NCBI GenBank assembly: GCA_025356655.1
Contig: JANXRW010000019.1
Span: 1-64,000 of the forward strand
Direction of reading: 5' to 3'
Source of the DNA: Betaproteobacteria bacterium
GTDB lineage: Bacteria; Pseudomonadota; Gammaproteobacteria; Burkholderiales; SHXO01
DNA: 64,000 nucleotides
Made by a program: the position numbers and the translations under genes. Below, piece after piece: positions 44,566 to 52,886 of this stretch (the stretch's first letter is position 1; each line of letters begins with the position of its first letter). The notes under the pieces are model-generated. The model was not told the DNA's origin. It did not search any database and saw only the letters and a program-made list of their open reading frames with translations.

Positions 44566-44768
44566 TGTCTACTCTCCACCGGTTGTCAGCCCTATTGGCC
44601 GACGCGCCGGGAGTTGCCGCCACCGCAATTGCCCGCACCGCCCCCTGGGGGCCGTGCGGACGCTCATTCACTCATTCACTTCGGTGCAGTTCTCGCCCGC
44701 GCCAGCGCGGACGGGCTTGTCGGACCCTCGCGGCCACTGCCGCTGTCTCGGCCCTGCACCTGTTCCCC

Positions 44769-44798
44769 AAAAAACGGCTCCCAGGTTTCGATCCTGGG
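44769..44798 (-). promoter_or_regulatory. Possible leader hairpin/attenuator upstream of the giant gene
   Basis: Minus strand CCCAGG ATCGAAA CCTGGG AGCCG TTTTTT, about 200 nt upstream of the start codon at 44565. Confidence 0.3.
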
Positions 44799-45052
44799 TG
44801 CATCGTCGTTCTCAAGTTCTCGGCCACCGTGCCGATACTGACTTTGTATGTCCGCAGTACGGGCACCTGAACTCGCGCAAAACGCACACTGTCGACACCC
44901 AACAGGTTTCGCGCCAAGCGAGTGGTTCGTCATCCCAGGACGGAGCCCTAGCGCCTAGCCTGATGACAGTCATACATTGAGATTAGCGCAACGGCAATGG
45001 ATCCGGAAGGGGTGGCACCGCATTCATTTTTGTGAAATCTGTCAACTCGCTA

Positions 45053-45077
45053 CAAATCAATGGTGACCATTGATTTG
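45053..45077. promoter_or_regulatory. Perfect 12-bp inverted repeat in the region upstream of the giant gene (possible operator or hairpin)
   Basis: CAAATCAATGGT-G-ACCATTGATTTG, exact dyad symmetry around one central base. Confidence 0.4.
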
Positions 45078-45179
45078 ATGGGTGAACATTTGACGTTTTG
45101 AACCGATTTTCTCGGTCGAAAAAGGCTTCGCGAAAGCCGGTTTCCCTCCCCAGCGCGCACCCCGGGGTCCCCCCGAGTT

Positions 45180-45740
45180 TCAGCGCCCTCCGTCGCCCTC
45201 GACCGGGAAACCAAGGATCCGGAAGGTCCTGGCGGCGAACCCGAAGTCGCCCAAGGGCTCCATCCCCAAGCCCAGGATGTGGGCACGCAGCGATCGGGGG
45301 TTGTCGGCGGCGACGAAACACACGCCAACGCGAAAGCGGGGTGCTGCCGCCCTGCGTAGCGCCCCGTAGAGCCCCCGCAACACCCCTTGGCCGCGCCAGG
45401 GGCGCCCCACACAGACGGGGCCGTAAATGAGTGGGTCCTGCAAGTCCAGGCGGTCACCCCGAAAGGATAGGTCCGGGAACCGGTCGGCCATGGCCGCCAG
45501 GATGGGAAACTGCCGGTTGTAGGCCAGGGTCGACCCACAGAGATAGCCGGCCACCTCCCCCGCCTCTCGCGCCACGACCACGGTCACGTCCGCTCGCATT
45601 TCCAGGAACTGCTGCGCGTTGAAGCGCGCTGAGAGGAACCCGTGCTCTGTCTCGGCCGCGGACAGGTTGTCCTTGAGATTGGCCTCCTGGAGCTGGAGCA
45701 CGGCTTCCAGTTCCTCCTCGCGCAGCGTCGCGAATTCCAT
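45180..45740 (-). CDS. GNAT-family N-acetyltransferase
   Basis: MEFATLREEELEAVLQLQEANLKDNL...VTVVVAREAGEVAGYLCG...YGPVCVGRPWRGQGVLRGLYGALRRAA...VAADNPRSLRAHILGLGMEPLGDF. The longer start at 45884 is less likely. Confidence 0.7.
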   Translation of the reverse strand: MEFATLREEELEAVLQLQEANLKDNLSAAETEHGFLSARFNAQQFLEMRADVTVVVAREAGEVAGYLCGSTLAYNRQFPILAAMADRFPDLSFRGDRLDLQDPLIYGPVCVGRPWRGQGVLRGLYGALRRAAAPRFRVGVCFVAADNPRSLRAHILGLGMEPLGDFGFAARTFRILGFPVEGDGGR

Positions 45741-46019
45741 GGCGCCTACTTCTTTTAATGGGGCTGTGACATCTGGGCACGGCGAGCCGGCGTCACCGGC
45801 CCATCCGACCAAGGCGATCAAGGAGCGCGAGCTCCTGGCGACTCGATCCGAATCGGCACCGAGGCAATCCCGAAGCCTCGGCAACGCGCCTAAGGACGGG
45901 CGGTTCAGGGGGAACGACCCGGAGCAACCTACTCGCAGCGCCCCCGTCCGCGTTCACGCCCATTATGTCACCGGACCATGGTAGCGCGCCGCGAGGGCCT
46001 GCGTAGCGCTGCGCTGCGC

Positions 46020-46181
46020 TCACGGCTGCGGGCGCAGCGCCTTGACGCCCTCCTGCGCCACGTCCAACACCTCACCCTCAGTCAGCCCGGACCGCGCCCG
46101 GGTGCGTCGAACCCGATCGACGGCATCCTTGGGTAACTTGATACCATGGAACTCCAGGCTCTCCTCAACGATCGACGCCAT
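46020..46181 (-). CDS. Small hypothetical protein (53 aa)
   Basis: MASIVEESLEFHGIKLPKDAVDRVRRTRARSGLTEGEVLDVAQEGVKALRPQP; coding-like amino-acid composition only. Confidence 0.3.
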   Translation of the reverse strand: MASIVEESLEFHGIKLPKDAVDRVRRTRARSGLTEGEVLDVAQEGVKALRPQP

Positions 46182-46303
46182 CGTTGCGAGGCTACCCGCC
46201 CAGCTACCCACGCAGCAGGGCCCTGGTTGCACGACGCACGACGCAGTGAGCCAAACCACTCGCGACCCAATACACTCACCATCCACACGGTCAGCATGCC
46301 GCC

Positions 46304-46656
46304 TCATGTGGAAGCGCTCTTGACGCCGCACAAACTGAGAAGCAAGACCGGCACGTCAGTGACGACGATGCTCCACCTGGTGTCGTTGTCGATGCCGAGA
46401 TACCCATGTATCAGCCGGTTGCGGGTGGCAATGACGAGACGCCACGGTAGTTGCGGATGTGCAGCGCGGACAACATCGGGCAGGTGGGAGGCAGCTTCGC
46501 CGATCAGTTCCAAGTTCCGCAGTGTCGCATCTTAGTTGAGACCGCTCGCGATACAACGATCCCGATCAAGCCCATCGGTGTACGCGATGACCTTCTCAGC
46601 GAACGAGGTCACGTCGTCGATGTAGAAGCGCCACTCACGCGCGGCGACATCAGACA
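46304..46656 (-). pseudogene. hepT: HepT-like toxin interrupted by an in-frame TAA
   Basis: MSDVAAREWRFYIDDVTSFAEKVIAYTDGLDRDRCIASGLN*DATLRNLELIGEAASHLPDVVRAAHPQLPWRLVIATRNRLIHGYLGID. Both halves are in one frame; TAA at 46532..46534; RNRLIHGY matches the HepT RX4HXY motif. Confidence 0.7.
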
Positions 46657-46940
46657 TAGACAGCCTCCTTCTCGATGAAAGGGCGCAGTTCAGGGCGAAG
46701 CGCCCTATCGGTGACCAGATCGACGGGGCGGCCCAGGAGATCCTCAAGGAAGAACTGGACGCCAAAGTAGCGCTCTGACGTGGCCGGGCCATCGAACGAC
46801 ACGAGGATGTCGATATCACTGTCGACCCGTGCAGCGTCACGCACCGTCGACCCGAACAGGGCGAGGTGAGTGGCTCCGAAGCGGGCCACCAGGGTAGGCT
46901 TGCTCAGGGCAAGCTGCTCTAGTAGCTGTGCACGACTCAT
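46650..46940 (-). CDS. mntA: MntA-like minimal nucleotidyltransferase antitoxin
   Basis: MSRAQLLEQLALSKPTLVARFGATHLALFGSTVRDAARVDSDIDILVSFDGP matches the GSX10DXD motif; overlaps and precedes hepT. Confidence 0.8.
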   Translation of the reverse strand: MSRAQLLEQLALSKPTLVARFGATHLALFGSTVRDAARVDSDIDILVSFDGPATSERYFGVQFFLEDLLGRPVDLVTDRALRPELRPFIEKEAVYV

Positions 46941-47037
46941 TTTGCCTTCCACTCATAGGACATCATCATGGCGCCTTGGCGTGACAGGTCAACTTCTTTG
47001 GCTACCAAGCTCACGAACTGTTGACGATCGCCGGGTA

Positions 47038-47412
47038 CTACATTTGTTCCGCAAGGCGGCGCCCGACGGGTTCCGACTTTTCGGTCGAGCTCAGCTCGCA
47101 TTCCCAGACAACAAAGACTCGCCAGCCGAGACGCTTGAGGGCGCGTCGAACCTCGGCGTCGCGCTGGACGTTCCTTTCGAACTTGGCTTGCCAGAACGCC
47201 GTGTTGCTCTTCGGCATGTTGGCGACCTTGCACCCATGATGCCGATGCCAGAAACAACCATGCACGAAGACAACCGCGCCGAACCTCCGTAGGACGAGGT
47301 CCGGCCTTCCTGGCAACGCCGCCCCGTGCAGCCCGTATCGCAGCCCCAACGCATGGAGACTCCGCCTCGGCGCAAGTTCCGGCGCTGTGTTCCTGCCCCT
47401 GATTCGGGACAT
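47038..47412 (-). CDS. vsr: Very short patch repair endonuclease (Vsr)
   Basis: MSRIRGRNTAPELAPRRSLHALGLRYGLHGAALPGRPDLVLRRFGAVVFVHGCFWHRHHGCKVANMPKSNTAFWQAKFERNVQRDAEVRRALKRLGWRVFVVWECEL. Family-like sequence VDSLSPAEGSER lies in frame upstream of this ATG without an obvious start. Confidence 0.85.
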   Translation of the reverse strand: MSRIRGRNTAPELAPRRSLHALGLRYGLHGAALPGRPDLVLRRFGAVVFVHGCFWHRHHGCKVANMPKSNTAFWQAKFERNVQRDAEVRRALKRLGWRVFVVWECELSSTEKSEPVGRRLAEQM

Positions 47413-47439
47413 CCGCTCCGAACCCTCGGCGGGTGACAG

Positions 47440-47666
47440 GGAATCGACCCTCTGGAGCGCACTTCATCGCGTTGCCTCTGGCCTCTTCAATTCGTAAAAC
47501 GGCCAAGCTGCTGTCGGGGTAGCGGCCGATCGTCAGCTCGCGGCGCCGGCCGCCGTGTCGATACCGAAGGATCCAGCCCGCCACGCCGGCGCGTGGAAAG
47601 CGGTGTGCCCGCCTTGATCCAGTGCCTGAGTTGAAGGTCCGACAGAAGGCTTTTGTCGCGTGCCAT
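47440..47666 (-). pseudogene. N-terminal remnant of a tyrosine integrase (DUF4102-type arm domain), frameshifted
   Basis: MARDKSLLSDLQLRHWIKAGTPL in one frame continues as AGVAGWILRYRHGGRRRELTIGRYPDSSLAVLRIEEARG in another; no catalytic domain follows. Confidence 0.65.
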
Positions 47667-47850
47667 GTCCACCCCATTGTTCGGATGTGGGCCGGATCGC
47701 AGCTACCCGCCTAGCTACCCAGCCGGCTACCCAATTTGAGTGAAACCTGGTGAGACCTCACTATCCAGAAAATCCGCCGAACCCCGAAATCGCCAGCATT
47801 CATGCGCGTTTTCGGGTGGCAATTGGGCTGGCGTGAGACGCCGTGAAACA

Positions 47851-49305
47851 CTACATCAAAACAATGTCGTACTGCTCCTGGTTGTAGATGCTCTCCACCT
47901 GCAGGGAAATGGGCTTACCGATGAAGTCACCGAGCATGGCAAGGCTGTCGGATTCTTCATCCAGGAACATGTCCACGACCTTCTGCGAGGCGAGGATGCG
48001 GAATTCGCGGGCGCTGAATTGGCGGGATTCGCGCAGCACATCGCGCAGGATCTCGTAGCACACCGTTTGCGGTGTCTTCAGGGCACCGCGCCCCAGGCAG
48101 ACCGGGCAGGCCTCGCACAGATGGTGGGCCAGGCTCTCCCGGGTGCGCTTGCGGGTGAGCTCCACCAGTCCGAGGCTGGTGAAGCCGCTCACCGTCACCC
48201 GGGTGCGATCGAGCAGCAGCGCCTTGCGGAGCTCGCCCAGCACCTGCTCCTTGTGCGGTGCGTTCTCCATGTCGATGAAGTCGACGATGATGATGCCGCC
48301 TAAGTTGCGCAGACGCAGCTGGCGCGCCGTGGCATGGGCCGCCTCCAGATTGGTCTTGAAGATCGTGTCGTCGAAGCTGCGTCCGCCCACGAACCCCCCG
48401 GTGTTCACATCCACCGTGGTGAGAGCCTCGGTCTGGTCGATGATGAGATAGCCGCCTGATTTCAACGGCACGCGCCGACCAAGTGCGCGCTGAATCTCGT
48501 CGTCGATGCCGTAGAGGTCGAATAGCGGCCGCTCACCCGCGTAGTGGTGCAAGCGCTCATGGGCGGCGGGACTGTAGTCCGCGGCGAAGCGGCGCAGCCG
48601 GTCGAAGGTTTCCCGGGAATCCACCAGCACTCGCCCGGTTTGGTCGTCCGTCATGTCCCGCAGTACGCGTGCGGCGAGGTCAAGATCCTGATAGAGCAGG
48701 GCGGGAGCCTGCGCCACCTTGCCGCGCTCCTGGATGCCCGTCCAGAGCTTGCGCAGGTATTCCACGTCCCGGGAGAGGTCGCGGTCGCTGGCCTGCTCAG
48801 CCACCGTGCGCACGATGAAGCCACCGGTCTCGCCGGGGGGTATCAGATGCTGCAGGCGCTCCCGGAGTTGCGCGCGCTCCTGCTCGTCGCCGATGCGCTG
48901 GGAGATGCCGATGTGGAACTCCTGCGGCAGGTAAACCAGCAGGCGGCCGGCCACCGAGAGTTGGGTGGACAGGCGTGCCCCCTTGGTGCCGATGGGATCC
49001 TTGATCACCTGGACCAGGAGCTTTTGTCCACCCTGCAGTAGGGTCTCGATGGGGCGGGGTTCCGTATTGCCGGAGCGCAGTTCCCAGATGTCGCCCACGT
49101 GGAGGAAGGCGGCGCGGTCGAGGCCGATCTCGATGAAGGCCGACTGCATGCCGGGCAGCACACGGTTGACCACACCCAGGTATATGTTGCCCACGATACC
49201 GCGACCACGCGCGCGCTCGATGTGAAGCTCCTGTATGACTGCCTGCTGGACCACCGCAACCCGGGTTTCCTGCGGGGTCAGGTTGATCAGGATCTCATCA
49301 CTCAT
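47851..49305 (-). CDS. rng: Ribonuclease G
   Basis: MSDEILINLTPQETRVAVVQQAVIQELHIERARGRGIVGNIYLGVVNRVLPGMQSAFIEIGLDRAAFLHVGDI; RNase E/G catalytic region LTTVDVNTGGFVGG. Confidence 0.95.
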   Translation of the reverse strand: MSDEILINLTPQETRVAVVQQAVIQELHIERARGRGIVGNIYLGVVNRVLPGMQSAFIEIGLDRAAFLHVGDIWELRSGNTEPRPIETLLQGGQKLLVQVIKDPIGTKGARLSTQLSVAGRLLVYLPQEFHIGISQRIGDEQERAQLRERLQHLIPPGETGGFIVRTVAEQASDRDLSRDVEYLRKLWTGIQERGKVAQAPALLYQDLDLAARVLRDMTDDQTGRVLVDSRETFDRLRRFAADYSPAAHERLHHYAGERPLFDLYGIDDEIQRALGRRVPLKSGGYLIIDQTEALTTVDVNTGGFVGGRSFDDTIFKTNLEAAHATARQLRLRNLGGIIIVDFIDMENAPHKEQVLGELRKALLLDRTRVTVSGFTSLGLVELTRKRTRESLAHHLCEACPVCLGRGALKTPQTVCYEILRDVLRESRQFSAREFRILASQKVVDMFLDEESDSLAMLGDFIGKPISLQVESIYNQEQYDIVLM

Positions 49306-49314
49306 GGGCGTGGC

Positions 49315-49935
49315 TCAAAGGGGGAATCGGCCCAGGGCCTTCAGCATTTGCCCGGTTTCGAAGAGGGGCAGGCCAACGACACCGGAGAAGCTCCCCTCGA
49401 TGCGATTGACGAAAAGTGCCGCGCGGCCCTGGATCGCATAGGCACCCGCCTTGTCGGTGCACTCGCCCGTGGCCACGTAGCGACGGATCTCCTGCTCGTC
49501 CAGGGTCCGGAATTCCACGCTGCTGCGTGAGAGGGCCTCCTGGGTGCGCTCCCCGGTTCGTAGGACAACGGCGGTGAGCACCTCATGCGCTCGGCCGGAG
49601 AGCCGGCGGAGAAACTCAGCAGCCTCGGCAGGGGTCGTGGGCTTCCCCAGGATGGCGCCGTCCACTGTGACCGTGGTGTCCGCGGCAAGCACGGGCACTT
49701 GGGCCAAGCGGCGATCGCCCAGACGCATCCAGGCCACTTGCGCCTTTGCCTTCGCCACGCGCCGCACATAGTCCACTGGCGGCTCCTCCGGCAAGGGGGT
49801 CTCATCCACGTCGCGCGCCCGATCCGGCGCCTCGCGCAACAGGACCACCTCGAAGCCGACGCCGATCTGGCGCAGGAGTTCTCCGCGCCGGGCGCTACGG
49901 GAAGCAAGATATAAAAAGGATTCCGGGCTGCCCAC
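49315..49935 (-). CDS. maf: Maf-family nucleoside triphosphate pyrophosphatase
   Basis: LYLASRSARRGELLRQIGVGFEVV...VLAADTTVTVDGAILGKPTTPAEAAEFLRRLSGRAHEVLTAVVL. Confidence 0.9.
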   Translation of the reverse strand: MGSPESFLYLASRSARRGELLRQIGVGFEVVLLREAPDRARDVDETPLPEEPPVDYVRRVAKAKAQVAWMRLGDRRLAQVPVLAADTTVTVDGAILGKPTTPAEAAEFLRRLSGRAHEVLTAVVLRTGERTQEALSRSSVEFRTLDEQEIRRYVATGECTDKAGAYAIQGRAALFVNRIEGSFSGVVGLPLFETGQMLKALGRFPL

Positions 49936-49941
49936 GGGTGT

Positions 49942-50424
49942 CTACTCTCGATGATAGGGATGGTTGCGTAGCACGGAAACAGCACGGTAGATCTGCTCGG
50001 CGACGATCACGCGTACGAGCGCATGCGGCAGTGTCAGGGCGGAAAGCGATAGCAGTGGCCCGCACTCGGCCTTGAGCGCTTCGTCCAGACCGTCTGCCCC
50101 TCCCACCAGGAAATCCACATCTCGCCCCTCGGCCTGCCACCCCTCCAGCAAAGCCGCCAGTTCCAGGGTACGCACCATCCGCCCGCGCTCATCGAGCCCC
50201 ACCAGCCGGGCACCGGGCGCGCGCGCAGCGCGCAGGCGCTCCGCCTCCATCGCCCGCAACCGGCCGAGCTGCGCCGGTGCTGGCGCTTTGACCTCTCGAC
50301 GGGCAGGCCGCACCTCAACCAATTCCAGGGGAGCCTCCCGCGGCAGCCGGCGCGCATAGTCCTCGAAGCCCGCCTGTACCCAAGCTGGGACCTTTTGGCT
50401 CACCGTCAACAACCGCAGCTTCAC
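49942..50424 (-). CDS. rlmH: 23S rRNA (pseudouridine(1915)-N(3))-methyltransferase RlmH
   Basis: MKLRLLTVSQKVPAWVQAGFEDYARRLPREAPLELVEV...DFLVGGADGLDEALKAECGPLLSLSALTLPHALVRVIVAEQIYRAVSVLRNHPYHRE. Confidence 0.95.
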   Translation of the reverse strand: MKLRLLTVSQKVPAWVQAGFEDYARRLPREAPLELVEVRPARREVKAPAPAQLGRLRAMEAERLRAARAPGARLVGLDERGRMVRTLELAALLEGWQAEGRDVDFLVGGADGLDEALKAECGPLLSLSALTLPHALVRVIVAEQIYRAVSVLRNHPYHRE

Positions 50425-50457
50425 GGCCGTCGCCTGCGCGAACAGGCACCGCAGGCT

Positions 50458-50847
50458 TCAGAGGCCCGCTGGCGCACCCCCATCGATCACCTCCCCGGCG
50501 CGTCCGGCGACCACCCGGCGCTGGGTCCCGCCACCCCACAGTTCCTCGAGGCTGTAGTAGCTGCGGGTCGCCGGTTGCATGACGTGGACGATGATGCAGC
50601 CGAGGTCGACCAGCACCCAATCCCCGCCCTCCTGCCCCTCGGTCCCGACCACGTGTCCGCCGCGCTCCTTCACCCGGTCGGAGATGTTCCGGGCCAGGGA
50701 CTTCGCCTGCCGAACCGAATCGGCAGTGGCGACGATCATGTAGTCGAACAGCGTGGTCATGGGACGCACATCGAGGGACACGATATCGCGCGCCTTGATC
50801 TCCTCGAGGGCTTCAATGGCGGCTTGCCTGACGTCGTCAACCTGCAT
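50458..50847 (-). CDS. rsfS: Ribosome silencing factor RsfS
   Basis: MQVDDVRQAAIEALEEIKARDIVSLDVRPMTTLFDYMIVATADSVRQAKSLARNISDRVKERG...DWVLVDLGCIIVHVMQPATRSYYSLEELWG. Confidence 0.92.
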   Translation of the reverse strand: MQVDDVRQAAIEALEEIKARDIVSLDVRPMTTLFDYMIVATADSVRQAKSLARNISDRVKERGGHVVGTEGQEGGDWVLVDLGCIIVHVMQPATRSYYSLEELWGGGTQRRVVAGRAGEVIDGGAPAGL

Positions 50848-51490
50848 CGAGATCCCTATATAGGTTATGGTCCTGAATATAATCGAGAACGCTCCCGGGG
50901 AGCAAATAGCGAACACTCTCCCCTCGGGCGAGCTTACGCCGGATGGCGGTGGCAGCGATATCCAGCGGCGTGATCTCGCAGAGCAGCACCGCGCCCGCCG
51001 GTTCGCTGCCGGGATCCGATTTTTGGCGCTTTTGGTACTCCGCCGCGAGTTCGTCGGGCAGGTGGCGGGTGTCGAAGGGCGCACCCGGACGCCGCGCAAT
51101 GACCACGTGGGCGAGTTCGAAAAGCAGGCGCCAGCGCGACCACGTGTTGAGCAAAAGAAAGGCGTCCGCGCCCATCAGAAGGCAAAGCGCCGTGGACGCC
51201 GGCACCTCCTGGCGCAATTCCAGCAGCGTGTCGACGGTGAAACTCGGGCCGGCTCGGCGCAATTCCCGATCATCGACCTGCAGGCGGGAATTACCCTCGA
51301 CGGCGCGACGTGTCATCTCCAGGCGGTCGGCCGCCGCGACACCGGGGAGCGCCCGGTGCGGCGGTACCGCCGTGGGGATCAACAGCACGCGGTCCAGGCC
51401 CAGTTGATCCGAAACCTCCTCGGCTAGCCGGAGGTGGCCGTGGTGGACGGGATCGAAGGTCCCGCCCAGTATGCCTAGGCGCCCTGGCAC
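50837..51490 (-). CDS. nadD: Nicotinate-nucleotide adenylyltransferase
   Basis: RLGILGGTFDPVHHGHLRLAEEVSDQLGLDRVLLIPTAVPPHR and the C-terminal ISxTxIR-like region. Confidence 0.95.
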   Translation of the reverse strand: MPGRLGILGGTFDPVHHGHLRLAEEVSDQLGLDRVLLIPTAVPPHRALPGVAAADRLEMTRRAVEGNSRLQVDDRELRRAGPSFTVDTLLELRQEVPASTALCLLMGADAFLLLNTWSRWRLLFELAHVVIARRPGAPFDTRHLPDELAAEYQKRQKSDPGSEPAGAVLLCEITPLDIAATAIRRKLARGESVRYLLPGSVLDYIQDHNLYRDLDAG

Positions 51491-51532
51491 GGGCGCGTCG
51501 TGGAGGGCATAGGAATCAGGCGAGCCCGTCCG

Positions 51533-52879
51533 TCAGAGTACGAGACGCCGCACGTCGCTCAACGTGCGATTGAGATGGGCGATGAACCGCGCTCCCTCGG
51601 CGCCGTCGATTACCCGGTGGTCGTAGGACATGGACAGCGGCAGGATGAGCCGCGGAACCAGTTGCCCATCGCGGTACACGGGCTTGAGCACCGAGCGCGA
51701 CACGCCCAGGATTGCCACCTCTGGCGCGTTGATGATGGGGGTGAAGTGAGAGCCGCCGATCCCGCCCAGACTAGAGATGGAGAAGCACCCGCCCTGCATG
51801 TCCGCCGGACCGAGTTTCTTATCGCGCGCCTTCGCGCTGAACTCGCCCAATTCCTTCGCCAGCGTGAGCACGCCCTTCTGGTCCACGTGACGCAGCACGG
51901 GAACGACGAGCCCGTCGGGGGTATCCACCGCCACGCCGACGTTGAAGTAGTCCTTCAAGATCAGGTTCTCGCCGTCGGCGGAGAGCGAGCTATTGAAGCT
52001 CGGAAAAGCCTTCAGGCCGGCCACCACGGCCTTCATCAGGAACACGAGCAGGGTGACCCGCACGCCGGACTTCTGGTGCTCCTCCGAGAGTTCCCGCCGG
52101 AAAGCCTCCAGTTCCGTGATGTCCACCTCGTCCTGCTGCGTCACATGGGGAATCATGACCCAGTTACGGTGCAGGTTGGCGCCGGAGATTTTTTTGATGC
52201 GTGCGAGCGGTTGTGCGCGCACGGGCCCGAACTTGGAGAAGTCCACATTGGGCATGGGAAGCAGGCTGAGCCCGCCCCCTCCGCCTGCCGCGGGCGCGGG
52301 CTTGGACAGCGTGGACTTGACGTAGGTCTGGATGTCCTCGCGCAGCAAACGCCCCTTCGGACCGGTTCCCGTCACGCGCCCGAGATCCACGCCCAACTCG
52401 CGAGCAAAACGCCGGATGGCCGGGCTCGCATGCGCGCCGAAGAAGCCTTTTTCGTCCACCGGCGTCAAGCCAGTTGGCGCAGCAACCGCCGCCGCGGCCG
52501 CCAGTGCAGGTGCTGGCGCCGCAACCACCGGTGCGGGGGTGGGTGGGGCCGCTGGACTGGCCGGGGCAGCGGCCGGAGCGGGCGCTGGCGCGGCAGCAGC
52601 CTCCTCGGCCACTTCCAGACGCAGCACCGGCACACCCTGGGCCACTTTGTCGCCGAGCTTGATCAGGATCTCGGTCACCACCCCCGCAAAGGGTGCCGGC
52701 ACTTCCATGGTGGCCTTGTCGCTTTCCAGGGTAACCAGGGAGTCCTCCTTGGCCACCCGGTCGCCCACTTTCACCAGGATCTCGATTACGGGGACATCGG
52801 CGTAATCACCGATGTCGGGGACCTGAACTTCCTTCACTGCTGCCAATATATTCTCCAGTTCGCCTTTGCCGAGGGGCAC
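51533..52879 (-). CDS. aceF: Pyruvate dehydrogenase dihydrolipoyllysine-residue acetyltransferase (E2)
   Basis: One lipoyl domain ([18 protein letters not shown]), E3-binding segment, catalytic domain ending in [33 protein letters not shown]. Confidence 0.93.
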   Translation of the reverse strand: MPLGKGELENILAAVKEVQVPDIGDYADVPVIEILVKVGDRVAKEDSLVTLESDKATMEVPAPFAGVVTEILIKLGDKVAQGVPVLRLEVAEEAAAAPAPAPAAAPASPAAPPTPAPVVAAPAPALAAAAAVAAPTGLTPVDEKGFFGAHASPAIRRFARELGVDLGRVTGTGPKGRLLREDIQTYVKSTLSKPAPAAGGGGGLSLLPMPNVDFSKFGPVRAQPLARIKKISGANLHRNWVMIPHVTQQDEVDITELEAFRRELSEEHQKSGVRVTLLVFLMKAVVAGLKAFPSFNSSLSADGENLILKDYFNVGVAVDTPDGLVVPVLRHVDQKGVLTLAKELGEFSAKARDKKLGPADMQGGCFSISSLGGIGGSHFTPIINAPEVAILGVSRSVLKPVYRDGQLVPRLILPLSMSYDHRVIDGAEGARFIAHLNRTLSDVRRLVL

Positions 52880-52886
52880 TGAGGCC

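Noticed and set aside
44811-44873. Zinc-ribbon-like peptide FRCPYCGHTKSVSARWPRT in the giant-gene leader (minus strand)
   Set aside because: Very short, only one CxxC pair, stops soon after; could be chance or a decayed fragment.
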